A DNA stretch of 64,000 bases. Origin: Rhodobacterales bacterium 56_14_T64 (GTDB taxonomy: Bacteria > Pseudomonadota > Alphaproteobacteria > Rhodobacterales > Rhodobacteraceae). The first letter of the stretch is position 1. Every line of letters starts with the position of its first letter. Both the position numbers and the translations under genes were made by a program. The notes beneath the pieces were generated by a model. It was not told the DNA's origin. It did not search any database and saw only the letters and a list, made by a program, of their open reading frames with translations. Below are positions 18,471 through 28,753 of the stretch, one piece after another. Location of the stretch: NCBI GenBank assembly GCA_002162795.1, contig MAAY01000057.1:1-64000 (forward strand), read 5' to 3'.

Positions 18471-18662
18471 TTAAAAATCGATAGCGATGCCCTTTTTCTC
18501 CCAATCTCCATACCGCGCAGGATCCAGCCCATCCCGTCCGCCCAGTTCTTTGGGTGGCGGTGCCTTGGCCTCGCCCGCCTTGCGACGTTCTTCGGCCTCG
18601 GCCAATGCACGCACAGCCGCTGGCGGTAGGGCCGTTTTATCAGAAGGTGTTTGATCGCTCAT
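18471..18662 (-). CDS. DUF1674 protein, succinate dehydrogenase assembly factor 4-like
   Basis: A 63-residue protein ending KELGGRDGLDPARYGDWEKKGIAIDF, the C-terminal signature of the DUF1674/SDHAF4 family, which helps flavinylated SdhA assemble in mitochondria and alphaproteobacteria. The N-terminal half is low-complexity and probably disordered. The start at 18662 (MSDQTPSD) is preferred; longer frames run into the divergent rsmB promoter. It is not next to sdh genes here. It converges with the ALDH16 gene with 33 bases between stops and no clear terminator. Confidence 0.82.
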   Translation of the reverse strand: MSDQTPSDKTALPPAAVRALAEAEERRKAGEAKAPPPKELGGRDGLDPARYGDWEKKGIAIDF

Positions 18663-18749
18663 CGCGGGTTCCTTTATGCTGAACCCATGATATACGCCCC
18701 TGTCCCGCGGGAACAACCCGCATGCCCCCGCCCGCTTTAGGAGCACACA

Positions 18750-20036
18750 ATGTCCAAACCCGCCACCCAATCGGCAACTCAGGCGCGCCGCAGCGCAATC
18801 TACTTGCTGGATCAGGTGCTTGGTGAAGGCCGTCTACTGCCAGAAATTCTCGCCTCTGGTGCGTTGGACAAACTACCGCCCGAAGACCGGGCACGGGCGC
18901 AACGATTGGCCACACAAACCCTGCGTGGGCTGGAACGCGCTGACCGTCTGCTGAAAAAGCATCTGCGCAAAGTCACCCCTCTGACCGTCCACAACACACT
19001 GCGGGTGGGAACGGTTGAGCTATGCCAAGGCGCTGCCGCGCATGGTGTGGTGAATTCCATGGTCGAAATCGTCTCCAAGAACCGGCGTCACGGCAAGCTC
19101 AAAGGCTTGGTCAACGCGGTGCTGCGCAAGATGGCAGATGAGGGTCCGGCTGGATGGGAAGAGTTGCGGGTACCGCGACTGCCGAAATGGTTGCGCAGCC
19201 CGCTGGCTCAGGCCTGGGGCAATCCTGAAATGCTGGAGATTGAAAAAGCGCATTTCAACGGCGCACCGCTGGACATCAGCAGCAAACCCGGCGCCGATCT
19301 GACTGATTTGACCCATTTAGATGGCGAGATTCTGCCAACCGGATCCATCCGGCTCGCATCAGCCGGGCAGGTTTCCGCACTCCCCGGGTTTGATGACGGC
19401 ACCTGGTGGGTTCAGGATGCTGCTGCAGCGCTGCCCGCACAGGTGCTGAACATAAAGGCTGGCGAAAGTGCGTTGGATCTTTGCGCGGCTCCTGGCGGCA
19501 AAACGCTGCAAATGGCGGCCGCCGGCGCCAAGGTCACAGCCGTAGATATCTCCAAGGGTCGCATGGCGCGCGTACAAGAAAACCTGACCCGCACTGGGTT
19601 GGTGGCGTCTTTGATTGTAGGCGACGCGCTAGAGCAGACGGGGCAGTACGATGCCGTGCTGCTTGACGCGCCGTGTTCGGCCACTGGCACCATCCGACGT
19701 CACCCCGACTTGCCCCACGCCAAAGACGGCAGCGAGTTTGGCCCCCTGATCGAACTACAGGCCCAGATGCTGGCCCACGCCTGGACTCTGGTTAAACCCG
19801 GCGGACGGTTGCTGTTTTGCACCTGTTCACTGCTGCCGGACGAGGGAGAATGCCAAGTCGAAGAAGCCTTGGACATGTTCCCTGACATGTCCGTTGACCG
19901 CGATGCACTGGATCTGCCCGGTGTTGATCCAGCTTGGATTACCGAAGAAGGTGGGCTGCGCCTGCGCCCGGATTACTGGGCCGATCGCGGCGGCATGGAT
20001 GGGTTCTACATGGCCTGTCTGCGCAAAGCCGCCTGA
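18750..20036 (+). CDS. rsmB: 16S rRNA (cytosine-C5)-methyltransferase RsmB family
   Basis: A 428-residue protein with an N-terminal NusB-like RNA-binding domain (about residues 1-150) and a C-terminal Rossmann methyltransferase: SAM loop DLCAAPGGKTLQMA, TAVDISKGR, and the two catalytic cysteines in LLDAPCSATGTIRRHP and FCTCSLLPDEGE. It would form m5C967 in 16S rRNA. GGAGCACACA precedes the ATG. It heads the rsmB - heparinase-like - purH run common in Rhodobacteraceae. Confidence 0.92.
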   Translation: MSKPATQSATQARRSAIYLLDQVLGEGRLLPEILASGALDKLPPEDRARAQRLATQTLRGLERADRLLKKHLRKVTPLTVHNTLRVGTVELCQGAAAHGVVNSMVEIVSKNRRHGKLKGLVNAVLRKMADEGPAGWEELRVPRLPKWLRSPLAQAWGNPEMLEIEKAHFNGAPLDISSKPGADLTDLTHLDGEILPTGSIRLASAGQVSALPGFDDGTWWVQDAAAALPAQVLNIKAGESALDLCAAPGGKTLQMAAAGAKVTAVDISKGRMARVQENLTRTGLVASLIVGDALEQTGQYDAVLLDAPCSATGTIRRHPDLPHAKDGSEFGPLIELQAQMLAHAWTLVKPGGRLLFCTCSLLPDEGECQVEEALDMFPDMSVDRDALDLPGVDPAWITEEGGLRLRPDYWADRGGMDGFYMACLRKAA

Positions 20037-20127
20037 GGTTCAAGCTCTTCGTATTCAACGGTGACTTGCGACAAAGCCCGCGCTATGCTCCGGCGGAAAC
20101 GCCAACAGAGCGTATGAGGCAGAGAGT

Positions 20128-21870
20128 ATGTCCAGACACGATAGATTAGCGAGCCGGAGCACCCGCTTGATGAACCGCCTGTATGCGCGCCTGTCGCGCA
20201 GACAGAGGGCGGCGACCGGATTCGTCTCGCAACCTGAACCGCGCACCATCGGCAGTTTTGCCCGTGGTCGACAGCTGGTGGCCGGCAACTTGCTATTTGC
20301 TGGCTATCTGGTCGAATCACCCACCACCGGATTGTGGGAAGTCGAAGCCCCAGACGCCGCCTTTGATGCTGAACGCAACGGGTTCTCCTGGCTTGACGAT
20401 CTAGCCTCGGTCGGGGACTTGCCCGCACGCGAAAAAGCACAGAAATGGTTGTGGGGTTGGATCAAGGCCCATGGCAAGGGTCGCGGCCCCGGGTGGTCGC
20501 CGGATCTGACGGGCCGCCGGGTGATCCGGTGGATCAACCACGCGCTGTTCCTGCTGCGCGGCCAAGACAAAGACGCCAGCGATGCCTTTTACCGCTCTTT
20601 GTCACAACAAACTTGGTTTCTGTCACACCGCTGGCAAGGTGCCTCGCCCGGCCTGCCCCGTTTTGAAGCCCTGACTGGGCTGATCTATGCCGGGCTAGCG
20701 TTGGAGGGCAGCGAAGAGCTGGCGGACCCAGCGATCAAGGCGCTGGCGCTGGAATGCGAACAACAGATCGACGATCAGGGCGGCCTGCCAACCCGCAGCC
20801 CCGAAGAATTGCTCGAGGTGTTCACCCTGCTGACATGGGCAGCGGCGGCATTGCACGAGGCCGGGCGTACGGTGCCACTGGCCCACACTGCCGCCATCGA
20901 ACGCATTGCGCCAACCCTGCGCACGCTGCGCCACAGCGACGGTGGACTGGCCCGATTTCATGGCGGCGGTCGCGGGCTAGAAGGCTGGCTGGATCACGCC
21001 CTGGCTGCCAGTCATGTGATTGAACGCCACGCCGACGGTCTGGCGATGGGGTATGCGCGCCTGTCAGCCGGGCGCAGCTCGGTTATTATTGACGCCAGTG
21101 TGCCTCCACTTGGCGCTGCTTCAAACAACGGTCATGCCTCGACGCTGGCGTTCGAGCTGACCTCGGGACGACGCCCCTTTATCGTCAACTGCGGATCGGG
21201 CGAGGCTTTTGGTGTTGAATGGCGCCGCGCAGGGCGAGCCACTCCGTCTCATTCCACTCTCTGTATCGAGGGGCATTCCAGTGCCCGGCTCAGCCCGCCG
21301 CAGAAGGGCAGTGGCCATGAGGCGCTAATCGAATCACCGGATCAGGTGCCGGTTGAGCTGAGCGAGATTGCGAACGGTTTTCGCTTTCAGGGTGGCCACA
21401 ACGGCTACGAACGTCATTTTGGCCTGACCCACGCGCGCACCCTGGAGCTGTCTTATGACGGTCGGACATTGTCCGGCGAAGACATGCTGCTGGCCATGGA
21501 AGACGGCTCTAAACGGACATTCGACAAGGCAATGGACGCCCTGTCGTTGGGTGGTGTCGGTTTTGATATCCGGCTGCATCTGCACCCCGAGGTAGACGCA
21601 GCACTTGATCTGGGCGGCTCTGCGGTCTCGATGGCGCTCAGAAGTGGTGAAATCTGGGTGTTTCGCCATGACGGCCATTGCACGCTCAAGCTGGAACCCA
21701 GTGTTTATCTGGAAAAAACTCGCCTGAAACCACGCGCGACAAAACAAATCATTCTATCCGGACGAGCAATGCAGTATGCGACCCGCATCCGGTGGACGCT
21801 AAGTAAAGCCCAAGAGACAGCGATTGCCGTGCGTGACCTTACTCGGGATGACCCCGAGATCTTTGAATGA
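20128..21870 (+). CDS. Heparinase II/III family protein
   Basis: The 580-residue protein has an N-terminal alpha-toroid part (about residues 40-300: [40 protein letters not shown]) and a C-terminal beta domain ([37 protein letters not shown]). It belongs to the heparinase II/III-like group, where some members are polysaccharide lyases; no signal peptide is visible, so a cell-envelope or cytosolic role is open. The gene is a regular neighbour of purH in this clade, which suggests a housekeeping role rather than heparin use (inference). Its 3' end is 22 bases before purH. Confidence 0.83.
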   Translation: MSRHDRLASRSTRLMNRLYARLSRRQRAATGFVSQPEPRTIGSFARGRQLVAGNLLFAGYLVESPTTGLWEVEAPDAAFDAERNGFSWLDDLASVGDLPAREKAQKWLWGWIKAHGKGRGPGWSPDLTGRRVIRWINHALFLLRGQDKDASDAFYRSLSQQTWFLSHRWQGASPGLPRFEALTGLIYAGLALEGSEELADPAIKALALECEQQIDDQGGLPTRSPEELLEVFTLLTWAAAALHEAGRTVPLAHTAAIERIAPTLRTLRHSDGGLARFHGGGRGLEGWLDHALAASHVIERHADGLAMGYARLSAGRSSVIIDASVPPLGAASNNGHASTLAFELTSGRRPFIVNCGSGEAFGVEWRRAGRATPSHSTLCIEGHSSARLSPPQKGSGHEALIESPDQVPVELSEIANGFRFQGGHNGYERHFGLTHARTLELSYDGRTLSGEDMLLAMEDGSKRTFDKAMDALSLGGVGFDIRLHLHPEVDAALDLGGSAVSMALRSGEIWVFRHDGHCTLKLEPSVYLEKTRLKPRATKQIILSGRAMQYATRIRWTLSKAQETAIAVRDLTRDDPEIFE

Positions 21871-21892
21871 GCCTGTAAAGGACTGCCCAATT

Positions 21893-23482
21893 ATGACCGA
21901 CCTTCACCCCGTACGCCGTGCGTTGCTTTCTGTTTCCGACAAGACCGGCCTGATCGAGCTGGGCCAGGCGCTTGCTGCGCATGGGGTCGAATTGCTGTCG
22001 ACCGGCGGCACCGCCAAGGCACTGCGCGATGCCGGGTTGCAGGTCAAAGATGTCTCAGACATCACCGGTTTTCCGGAAATGATGGACGGTCGCGTCAAAA
22101 CTCTGCACCCGATGGTGCATGGTGGGCTGCTGGCGCTGCGTGGCAATGATACCCATGTTGCGGCGATGCAGGAACATGGCATTGTTGAAATCGACCTGCT
22201 GGTGGTGAACCTCTATCCGTTTGAGGAAACCGTCGCCAAGGGGGCCGATTATAACACCTGCATTGAAAACATCGACATTGGTGGCCCGGCAATGATCCGC
22301 GCGGCCTCGAAAAACCACGGTTTTGTCAACGTCGTGGTCGATGTCGAGGATTATGACGCCCTGCTGGCTGAACTGGACGCCAATGACGGCCAGACCAGTT
22401 ACAAGTTCCGCCAGTGGTTGTCACAGAACGCCTATGCCCGCACTGCTGCCTATGACGCAGCGGTTAGCAACTGGATGGCAAATGCGCTGGAGCTAAAGGC
22501 CCCGCGCCGCCGCGCAGTTGCAGGTCAGTTGGCGCAGACCCTGCGTTACGGCGAAAACCCCCATCAGGACGCCGCTTTCTATCTGGACGGATCGGCCCGT
22601 GCCGGAGTTGCCACGGCTACTCAGATCCAAGGCAAAGAGCTGTCGTATAACAATATCAACGATACCGACGCCGCGTTTGAGCTGGTGTCCGAGTTCGACG
22701 CCGCCAACGGCCCTGCCGTGGCAATCATCAAACACGCCAACCCTTGCGGTGTGGCGCAGGCTGCAACCCTAACCGAAGCCTACCAAAAAGCCTTCGACTG
22801 CGACCGCACCTCGGCCTTTGGTGGCATCGTGGCGCTAAACATGCCGCTGGACGCAACTACCGCGCAAGAGATCGTGCAGATCTTTACTGAAGTGGTGATT
22901 GCACCGGGTGCCTCTGACGAGGCGAAAGCGATCTTTGCCTCCAAGAAAAACCTGCGTCTGTTGCTGACCGATGGCCTGCCCAATCCCAAAGACATTGGCA
23001 TGACCACCCGTCAGGTGTCAGGCGGAATGCTGGTGCAGGACAAAGACGTGGGCCACCGCGCTATGGACGATCTGAAGGTTGTGACCAAAGTGGCCCCAAC
23101 TGACGCGCAAATGCGCGATCTTCTGTTTGCCTGGAAAGTGGCCAAACACGTCAAGTCCAATGCAATCGTCTATGTCAAAGACGGCCAGACTGTTGGCGTC
23201 GGCGCTGGCCAGATGAGCCGCCTGGATAGTGCCACCATCGCCGGCATCAAGGCAAAGCGGATGTCGGACGTACTTGAACTGGACGAAAGCCTGGCCAAGG
23301 GATCGGCTGTTGCGTCTGATGCGTTCTTCCCCTTTGCGGACGGCCTGCTGGAAGCTGCCGCTGCGGGTGCTACTTGCGTTATTCAACCCGGTGGGTCGAT
23401 GCGCGACAACGAAGTGATCGCCGCTGCGGACGAGGCCGGACTGGCCATGGTGTTCACCGGCATGCGCCACTTCCGTCACTAA
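21893..23482 (+). CDS. purH: Bifunctional AICAR formyltransferase / IMP cyclohydrolase
   Basis: At 529 residues this is a full-length PurH, performing the last two steps of purine synthesis. The N-terminal IMP cyclohydrolase domain shows [31 protein letters not shown] and GRVKTLHP; the AICAR transformylase domain carries [12 protein letters not shown] with the catalytic Lys-His pair, and [15 protein letters not shown]. The ATG at 21893 follows AAAGGACTG; the open frame extends back to 21824 inside the previous gene. Confidence 0.96.
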   Translation: MTDLHPVRRALLSVSDKTGLIELGQALAAHGVELLSTGGTAKALRDAGLQVKDVSDITGFPEMMDGRVKTLHPMVHGGLLALRGNDTHVAAMQEHGIVEIDLLVVNLYPFEETVAKGADYNTCIENIDIGGPAMIRAASKNHGFVNVVVDVEDYDALLAELDANDGQTSYKFRQWLSQNAYARTAAYDAAVSNWMANALELKAPRRRAVAGQLAQTLRYGENPHQDAAFYLDGSARAGVATATQIQGKELSYNNINDTDAAFELVSEFDAANGPAVAIIKHANPCGVAQAATLTEAYQKAFDCDRTSAFGGIVALNMPLDATTAQEIVQIFTEVVIAPGASDEAKAIFASKKNLRLLLTDGLPNPKDIGMTTRQVSGGMLVQDKDVGHRAMDDLKVVTKVAPTDAQMRDLLFAWKVAKHVKSNAIVYVKDGQTVGVGAGQMSRLDSATIAGIKAKRMSDVLELDESLAKGSAVASDAFFPFADGLLEAAAAGATCVIQPGGSMRDNEVIAAADEAGLAMVFTGMRHFRH

Positions 23483-23498
23483 AGGGGTCAGCAAGGGC

Positions 23499-23978
23499 AT
23501 GGGCACACGTTGGATGATCTGGGCCGCTTTGGCGTCCCTGTTGCTGGATCAGGCAAGCAAATATCTGGTGATACACTGGATGCAGCTTTGGCGGGTCCGC
23601 AGCATCGACGTGTTGCCGCCCTTGCTCAATTTTCGCTACGCGGAAAACGTCGGCATCAACTTTGGCTTGTTCGGCGATGGTTCGGACGTCATGCGGTGGG
23701 TCTTGATCGGTGTATCGCTGGTTATCTGCATCGCCGTTGCAGTCTGGGTTCGCGGTTGGCATCCATCACGCTGGATGCAGCTTTCTGCGGGTTTGGTCAT
23801 CGGTGGAGCCTTGGGCAATGTCGCTGACAGGCTAATGTATGGCTATGTGCTGGACTTCCTCAATATGTCCTGCTGCGGTATCAACAATCCCTTTTCTTTC
23901 AACGTGGCGGATATCTTTATCTTTGCCGGGGCCGCAGGCCTAATCTTCTTTGAGAACCGGGGCAAAAAGGCCACGTGA
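23499..23978 (+). CDS. lspA: Lipoprotein signal peptidase II
   Basis: A 159-residue inner-membrane aspartyl peptidase with four membrane helices. The catalytic aspartates are in GALGNVADRLMYGYVLDFL and FSFNVADIFIF, and the early RYAENVGINFGL segment carries the conserved N..G motif. It removes the signal peptide of prolipoproteins, and the next gene encodes such a lipoprotein. It lies 16 bases after purH. Confidence 0.95.
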   Translation: MGTRWMIWAALASLLLDQASKYLVIHWMQLWRVRSIDVLPPLLNFRYAENVGINFGLFGDGSDVMRWVLIGVSLVICIAVAVWVRGWHPSRWMQLSAGLVIGGALGNVADRLMYGYVLDFLNMSCCGINNPFSFNVADIFIFAGAAGLIFFENRGKKAT

Positions 23979-24031
23979 CCTTGGTGTTAAATTGCTGTAA
24001 AAGCGCGTCAAACAGGCAGGAGTACGGGGCC

Positions 24032-24547
24032 ATGCGGATCCCACTGGGTGTAATAATTGTGACCACAGCAGTGGCCCTGGCGGGCTGCGGCTCAGATGGC
24101 CTGCGCGAGTTGCAGCAACCCAGCACCGGTCCGGATGAATTTCTGGTGATGCCGGCCAACCCGCTGACCCCGCCTGAAAACTATGCCGCCCTGCCCGCGC
24201 CCACGCCGGGTGGTGCCAACCGGACCGACCAGAACCCACAGGCCAACGCAGTTGTTGCCCTGGGCGGCAACGCTGCAGCGCTGAACGCCGGTGGTGCCAT
24301 TCCAAGCAGTGACGGCGCTCTGGTCACCGCCTCCAGCCGTTATGGGGTTGATCCCAGTGTGCGGGCGTCCCTGGCAGCCGAGGACGCTGCGTTCCGCAAA
24401 CGTGAGCACAGAACCGCTCGGTTCAAACTGTTCAACGTCGATCGTTATGAAGAAGCGTATAAAAAAGAAGCGATCAACCCGTTTCAGATCAATCATTTGT
24501 TCCGCAACTCCGGCTTTGCCACCCCATCGGCACCTCCCGGACAATAG
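24032..24547 (+). CDS. DUF3035 lipoprotein
   Basis: The 171-residue protein has a lipoprotein signal peptide with lipobox VALAGC (lipidation Cys at about residue 18). The mature part matches DUF3035: STGPDEFLVMPANPLTPPENYAALPAP near the start, and a C-terminal basic region (RKREHRTARFKLFNVDRYEEAYKKEAI) ahead of a Pro-rich end. Function is unknown. AGGAG lies 10 bases before the ATG at 24032; the longer frame back to 23975 overlaps lspA. It sits between lspA and the M16 peptidases, suggesting an envelope-maintenance group. Confidence 0.85.
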   Translation: MRIPLGVIIVTTAVALAGCGSDGLRELQQPSTGPDEFLVMPANPLTPPENYAALPAPTPGGANRTDQNPQANAVVALGGNAAALNAGGAIPSSDGALVTASSRYGVDPSVRASLAAEDAAFRKREHRTARFKLFNVDRYEEAYKKEAINPFQINHLFRNSGFATPSAPPGQ

Positions 24548-24701
24548 CGCTCACATTTTCGACAGATCGGTCGCTACATAGCTTGACCGCGACCAGTAAG
24601 ACCCTGAATTATCAGGTGGAACATGTCTGGGCCCAGATTGCGGGTGTTATGTGCAAAACGATAGCATCTGGCGGGCCTGCGTATAACGAGGAGGATACCG
24701 C

Positions 24702-26045
24702 ATGATCAGACGGATTGCATGGGCGAGTGCATTAATCTCGACCAGTTGGGCTGCCGCCGCAATCGCGGGCGAGGAGCTGGTATCCAGTTTTACCCTTGGC
24801 AACGGCATGCAGGTCGTCGTCGTCGAGGATCACCGCGCCCCAGTGGTGCAGCACATGGTTTGGTACCGGGCTGGCTCGGCGGACGAGCCAAAGGGCCAAT
24901 CCGGGGTAGCGCACTATCTGGAACACCTGCTGTTCAAGGCCACTGAGAACCTGGAATCTGGCGAAATATCAGCGACGGTTGCGGCCAACGGCGGCAAGGA
25001 CAATGCTTTTACCAGCCACGATTACACCGCCTATTACCAGCGGATCGCTTCGGATCGATTAGAGCTGATGATGAGCATGGAAAGCGATCGCATGGTCAAC
25101 ATCCGCCTGACCGAGCGCGATATCGAAACCGAACGCGAAGTGATCCTGGAAGAGCGCAACCAGCGCACCGACAACAATCCCCGCGCGCTGTTCCGGGAAC
25201 AGTCTCAGGCTGTGCAATACCACAATCACCGCTACGGAGTGCCAATCATCGGCTGGCGTCACGAGATGGAAACCCTCGACATGGAGGACGCCCTGTCCTT
25301 CTACGGCACCTACTACGCCCCCAATAACGCCATTCTGGTGGTTTCGGGCGACGTAGATCCCGATGAAGTCAACCGCCTGGCCGAGCAATACTATGGTGTG
25401 ATCCCAGCCAACCCCGACCTCCCCGAGCGGCTGCGTACCGAGGAGCCTCCGCAAACCGCAGCCCGACGGTTGACGTTCAAGGATGCCCGTGTGGCCCAAC
25501 CTTATGTGCAGCGCTCGTATCTGGCACCGGAACGCGACAGCGGCGCACAGGAACAAGCCGCAGCGCTGTTTCTGCTGGCAGAGTTGCTGGGCGGCGGCAC
25601 CACGTCATATCTGGCCAACGCGCTGCAGTTTGATCAACAAACCGCCGTCTATACCGGCGCGTTCTATTCCGGCATGTCGCTGGACGACACCACGTTCTCG
25701 TTCCTGATCGTGCCCAGCGAAGGCGTCTCTCTGCAAGAAGCCGAAGACGCATTGGACCAGACCTATGCCGCCTTTCTGGAAGATGGGGTAGATGCCGATC
25801 AACTGGATCGGATCAAACTGCAACTGCGCGCCTCGGAAATCTATGCCCGAGACAATGTCGATGGCATCGCCAACCGTTATGGCCGGGCGCTGACCTCGGG
25901 TCTCACGGTCGAAGACGTGCAAGCCTGGCCTGACATTCTGCAAGCCGTCACTGCCGAGCAGATCATTGCAATTGCCAAACAAGTACTCCAGCCCGAGGTT
26001 TCAGTAACCGGCTGGTTAATGCGGGACGAGGAGGTCACCCAATGA
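24702..26045 (+). CDS. M16 family zinc metallopeptidase, catalytic subunit
   Basis: A 447-residue exported peptidase (signal peptide ending near AAAIAG). The inverted zinc motif HYLEH (HXXEH, about residue 70) and the downstream Glu in ETEREVILEE supply the metal ligands and catalytic Glu. The rest is the second M16 half-domain. It overlaps the next gene (also M16) by 4 bases. In alphaproteobacteria such pairs form periplasmic heterodimers, one subunit with the zinc site and one with substrate-binding residues. AGGAGGAT directly precedes the start. Confidence 0.93.
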   Translation: MIRRIAWASALISTSWAAAAIAGEELVSSFTLGNGMQVVVVEDHRAPVVQHMVWYRAGSADEPKGQSGVAHYLEHLLFKATENLESGEISATVAANGGKDNAFTSHDYTAYYQRIASDRLELMMSMESDRMVNIRLTERDIETEREVILEERNQRTDNNPRALFREQSQAVQYHNHRYGVPIIGWRHEMETLDMEDALSFYGTYYAPNNAILVVSGDVDPDEVNRLAEQYYGVIPANPDLPERLRTEEPPQTAARRLTFKDARVAQPYVQRSYLAPERDSGAQEQAAALFLLAELLGGGTTSYLANALQFDQQTAVYTGAFYSGMSLDDTTFSFLIVPSEGVSLQEAEDALDQTYAAFLEDGVDADQLDRIKLQLRASEIYARDNVDGIANRYGRALTSGLTVEDVQAWPDILQAVTAEQIIAIAKQVLQPEVSVTGWLMRDEEVTQ

Positions 26046-27361
26046 AGGGTCTCAAGCTAATAACCGCGGCACTGGTTGCCTGTGCTCTTGCCATTCCCGC
26101 TTGGGCGGAAGTGAAAATCAAAGAGGTCACCTCCCCTGGTGGCATCACCGCCTGGCTGGTCGAAGATCACTCGATCCCCTTCACCGCGCTCGAACTACGG
26201 TTTCGCGGCGGCACCTCACTGGATGCGCCGGGCAAACGTGGTGCGATCTACCTGATGTCCGGCCTTCTCGAAGAAGGCGCCGGCGAGTTGATGGCGCAGG
26301 ACTACGCTAAAGCACTCGAGGCTCTGGCGGCGTCGTTTTCCTACAACACCAGCAATGACACCGCCTCGATTTCTGCCCGCTTCCTCAGCGAGAACCGTGA
26401 TCAGGCGATTGCCCTGCTGCGCGATACCATCCACCAGCCGCGCTTTGATCAGGTTGCCGTCGACCGGGTACGGGGTCAGGTGCTGTCGGGGCTGCGCTCG
26501 GATGCCAAAGACCCCAATGACATCGCCGGGCGCGCCTTTGCCGCCATGGCTTACGGCGATCACCCCTATGGCAGTGACGGCAAGGGCACCATCGACAGTG
26601 TCACCGCACTCAGCCGTCAGGACATCATCGACGCCCATGCGGCGGTATTTGCCAAGGACCGACTTTATGTTGGCGCAGTAGGCGACATCGACGCCGACCA
26701 GCTAGGCGCCCTGCTGGATACTCTGCTTGGCGATCTGCCGGACAGTGGTGCAACAATCCCCGGCCCGGCCAAAGTAACCATCACCGGCGGCATCACCGTG
26801 ATTGATTTCGACACCCCGCAGTCGGTGGCATTGTTTGGCCAGATCGGAATCGACCGCGACGACCCAGATTTCTTTGCCGCCTATGTGATGAACCAGATCC
26901 TCGGCGGCGGCTCCTTCAAAAGCCGCCTGATGCACGAGGTGCGTGAAAAACGAGGCCTGACCTACGGCGTCTATTCCTACCTGGTGCCGCGCGACCTGGC
27001 AGCGGTCTACATGGGCTCGGTCGCCTCGGCCAATGACAAAGTGGCCGAGGCGGTGCAGGTGATCCGCGACGAATGGCTGCGCATGGTCACCCACGGCGTC
27101 ACCGAAAAGGAACTGCAGGACGCCAAAACCTATCTAACCGGCGCCTACCCGCTGCGGTTTGACGGCAACGGCCCGATTGCCTCGATTATGGTGGGCATGC
27201 AGGTGCAGGGCCTGCCCATCAACTACATCGCCACCCGCAACGACAAGGTAAACGCCGTCACCCTTGAAGACGTGAACCAACTAGCTGCTGAATTGATGGA
27301 GCCCGAAGGCTTGCATTTCACCGTGGTTGGCCGCCCGGTAGGGCTGGAAACCAGCAACTAA
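26042..27361 (+). CDS. M16 family peptidase, non-catalytic partner subunit
   Basis: The 439-residue protein has a signal peptide (LITAALVACALAIPAWA) and M16 folds, but at the zinc-motif position it reads RGAIYLMSGLLEEG, so HXXEH is missing. The C-terminal half keeps the Arg/Tyr substrate-binding signature GGGSFKSRLMHEVREKRGLTYG. This matches the inactive partner of heterodimeric M16 peptidases. ATG overlaps the upstream stop (ATGA), giving near-equal translation of both subunits. Confidence 0.92.
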   Translation: MKGLKLITAALVACALAIPAWAEVKIKEVTSPGGITAWLVEDHSIPFTALELRFRGGTSLDAPGKRGAIYLMSGLLEEGAGELMAQDYAKALEALAASFSYNTSNDTASISARFLSENRDQAIALLRDTIHQPRFDQVAVDRVRGQVLSGLRSDAKDPNDIAGRAFAAMAYGDHPYGSDGKGTIDSVTALSRQDIIDAHAAVFAKDRLYVGAVGDIDADQLGALLDTLLGDLPDSGATIPGPAKVTITGGITVIDFDTPQSVALFGQIGIDRDDPDFFAAYVMNQILGGGSFKSRLMHEVREKRGLTYGVYSYLVPRDLAAVYMGSVASANDKVAEAVQVIRDEWLRMVTHGVTEKELQDAKTYLTGAYPLRFDGNGPIASIMVGMQVQGLPINYIATRNDKVNAVTLEDVNQLAAELMEPEGLHFTVVGRPVGLETSN

Positions 27362-27398
27362 AACCAGATAGGGCGCCGCATGAACCGCGACGCCCCAT

Positions 27399-27448
27399 CT
27401 TCTTCTTGTTTCAAATACCTCCGCCGGAGGCAGCGGCCCAAGGGCCGC
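27399..27448 (+). repeat. Composite 3'-end element, copy 2
   Basis: Bases 27399-27430 (TCTTCTTCTTGTTTC, AAATACCTCCGCCGGAGG) are followed 3 bases later by a perfect GCGGCCC/GGGCCGC hairpin (27433-27448) and then ACTTTT. It starts 38 bases after the M16 stop in the same orientation as the other copies. The hairpin plus T-run could also serve as an intrinsic terminator. Confidence 0.6.
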
Positions 27449-27462
27449 ACTTTTGACCCGAG

Positions 27463-28272
27463 CTACAGCCCCAGCACATCCACCATATCGTACTGACCCG
27501 GAGCCTTGTTCTGCCCCCACAGCGCCGCCTTTAGCGCCCCACGGGCAAAAATCGATCTGTCAGTCGCCATATGGCGCAACACGATGCGCTCTCCCGCTGC
27601 GGCAAACAACACGTCATGTTCGCCAACAATATCGCCGCCACGAATCGCGGTGAACCCAATGTCGCCACGCTTACGGGCACCGGTGATCCCGTCACGCCCC
27701 CGGTCCGAAACATCAGCCAAGCTCACGCCACGTCCCTCAGCCGCAGCTTCACCCAGCATCAGCGCCGTGCCCGATGGCGCATCAACCTTATGATGATGAT
27801 GCGCCTCGATCACTTCGATATCAAAATCCTCGTCCAGCGCCGCCGCGACCTTTTTGGTGAGCTGCACCAACAGGTTCACACCCAGCGACATATTTCCGGC
27901 CCGCACAATCACTGCGTGACGCGCGGGGGGCTCCAGCCGGGCGATCTGTTCCTCAGACATGCCAGTGGTGCCAATCACATGCACCGCCCGCGCCTTCGCC
28001 GCCAGCGCCGCAAACTCCAGTGTGGCCTCAGGGGCGGTGAAATCAATGACAGCCTGCGCATTAGCAAAGGCCTCCAGCGCGTCATCAGTAACCGTCACAC
28101 CAACGGCCGCGCCGCCCATGGCCTCGCCAACGTCCTGACCAACCCAGGCGTGACCCGAGCGTTCGACCACGCCAACCAGTCGCGCCTTATCACTGTCCAG
28201 CACCGTTCGGATCAGCATCTGCCCCATCCGCCCCGATCCACCGGTAATCACGATCCCTGGCTTATCCGTCAT
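27463..28272 (-). CDS. dapB: 4-hydroxy-tetrahydrodipicolinate reductase
   Basis: A 269-residue DapB, acting in lysine and diaminopimelate synthesis. The N-terminal NAD(P) site is [17 protein letters not shown]; the catalytic motif is [19 protein letters not shown] (His and Lys), and [10 protein letters not shown] is the cofactor-side loop. The start at 28272 (MTDKPGIV) is preferred over 28332, whose extra 20 residues are unlike DapB and fall in the divergent rbfA promoter. Confidence 0.96.
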   Translation of the reverse strand: MTDKPGIVITGGSGRMGQMLIRTVLDSDKARLVGVVERSGHAWVGQDVGEAMGGAAVGVTVTDDALEAFANAQAVIDFTAPEATLEFAALAAKARAVHVIGTTGMSEEQIARLEPPARHAVIVRAGNMSLGVNLLVQLTKKVAAALDEDFDIEVIEAHHHHKVDAPSGTALMLGEAAAEGRGVSLADVSDRGRDGITGARKRGDIGFTAIRGGDIVGEHDVLFAAAGERIVLRHMATDRSIFARGALKAALWGQNKAPGQYDMVDVLGL

Positions 28273-28360
28273 CTGCCTTACCCTTTTCTCACAAGCTGCT
28301 TTTTTCCTAACCGCTCTGGCACCGCTTGGCAAAGCCTCGGTTAAGGCTTAGATCGGAACC

Positions 28361-28753
28361 ATGGCTAAGAAAAAATTCAATGATGGTGCTCCTTCTCAGC
28401 GACAGCTGCGCGTTGGCGAACTCATCCGACGCGCATTGTCGGACGTGTTGGCGCGTGGTGATCTGCATGATGCCGAGCTGAACCGTCTCTCTATCACCGT
28501 CGGCGAGGTGCGAACCTCTCCCGATCTCCGTATTGCAACTGTCTATGTGCTGCCGCTGGGCGGCAAGGGCAAAGAGGACGTGCTGAAACTGCTCGCCAAG
28601 AACATCGGCGAGCTTAAGCGGCTGGTGTCCAAGAAAACCGATCTGAAACACACGCCCGAGTTTCGCTTCCGTCTGGACGAGACTTTTGACCGGATGGATG
28701 AAACCGATAGGTTGCTCAATCAGGACGCGGTGCGCCGCGACATCGACGAGTGA
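28361..28753 (+). CDS. rbfA: 30S ribosome-binding factor RbfA
   Basis: A 130-residue KH-fold protein needed for 16S rRNA 5'-end processing and 30S maturation. RQLRVGELIRRALSDVLARGDLHD and LRIATVYVLPLGG are family signatures. Divergent from dapB (88-base intergenic). Its stop overlaps the GTG start of the next gene (GTGA). Confidence 0.94.
   Translation: MAKKKFNDGAPSQRQLRVGELIRRALSDVLARGDLHDAELNRLSITVGEVRTSPDLRIATVYVLPLGGKGKEDVLKLLAKNIGELKRLVSKKTDLKHTPEFRFRLDETFDRMDETDRLLNQDAVRRDIDE

Noticed and set aside
20128-21870. Heparinase-like protein as part of a polysaccharide utilisation locus
   Set aside because: No transporters, sulfatases or other glycan enzymes are adjacent, and the gene sits in a conserved housekeeping run with rsmB and purH.
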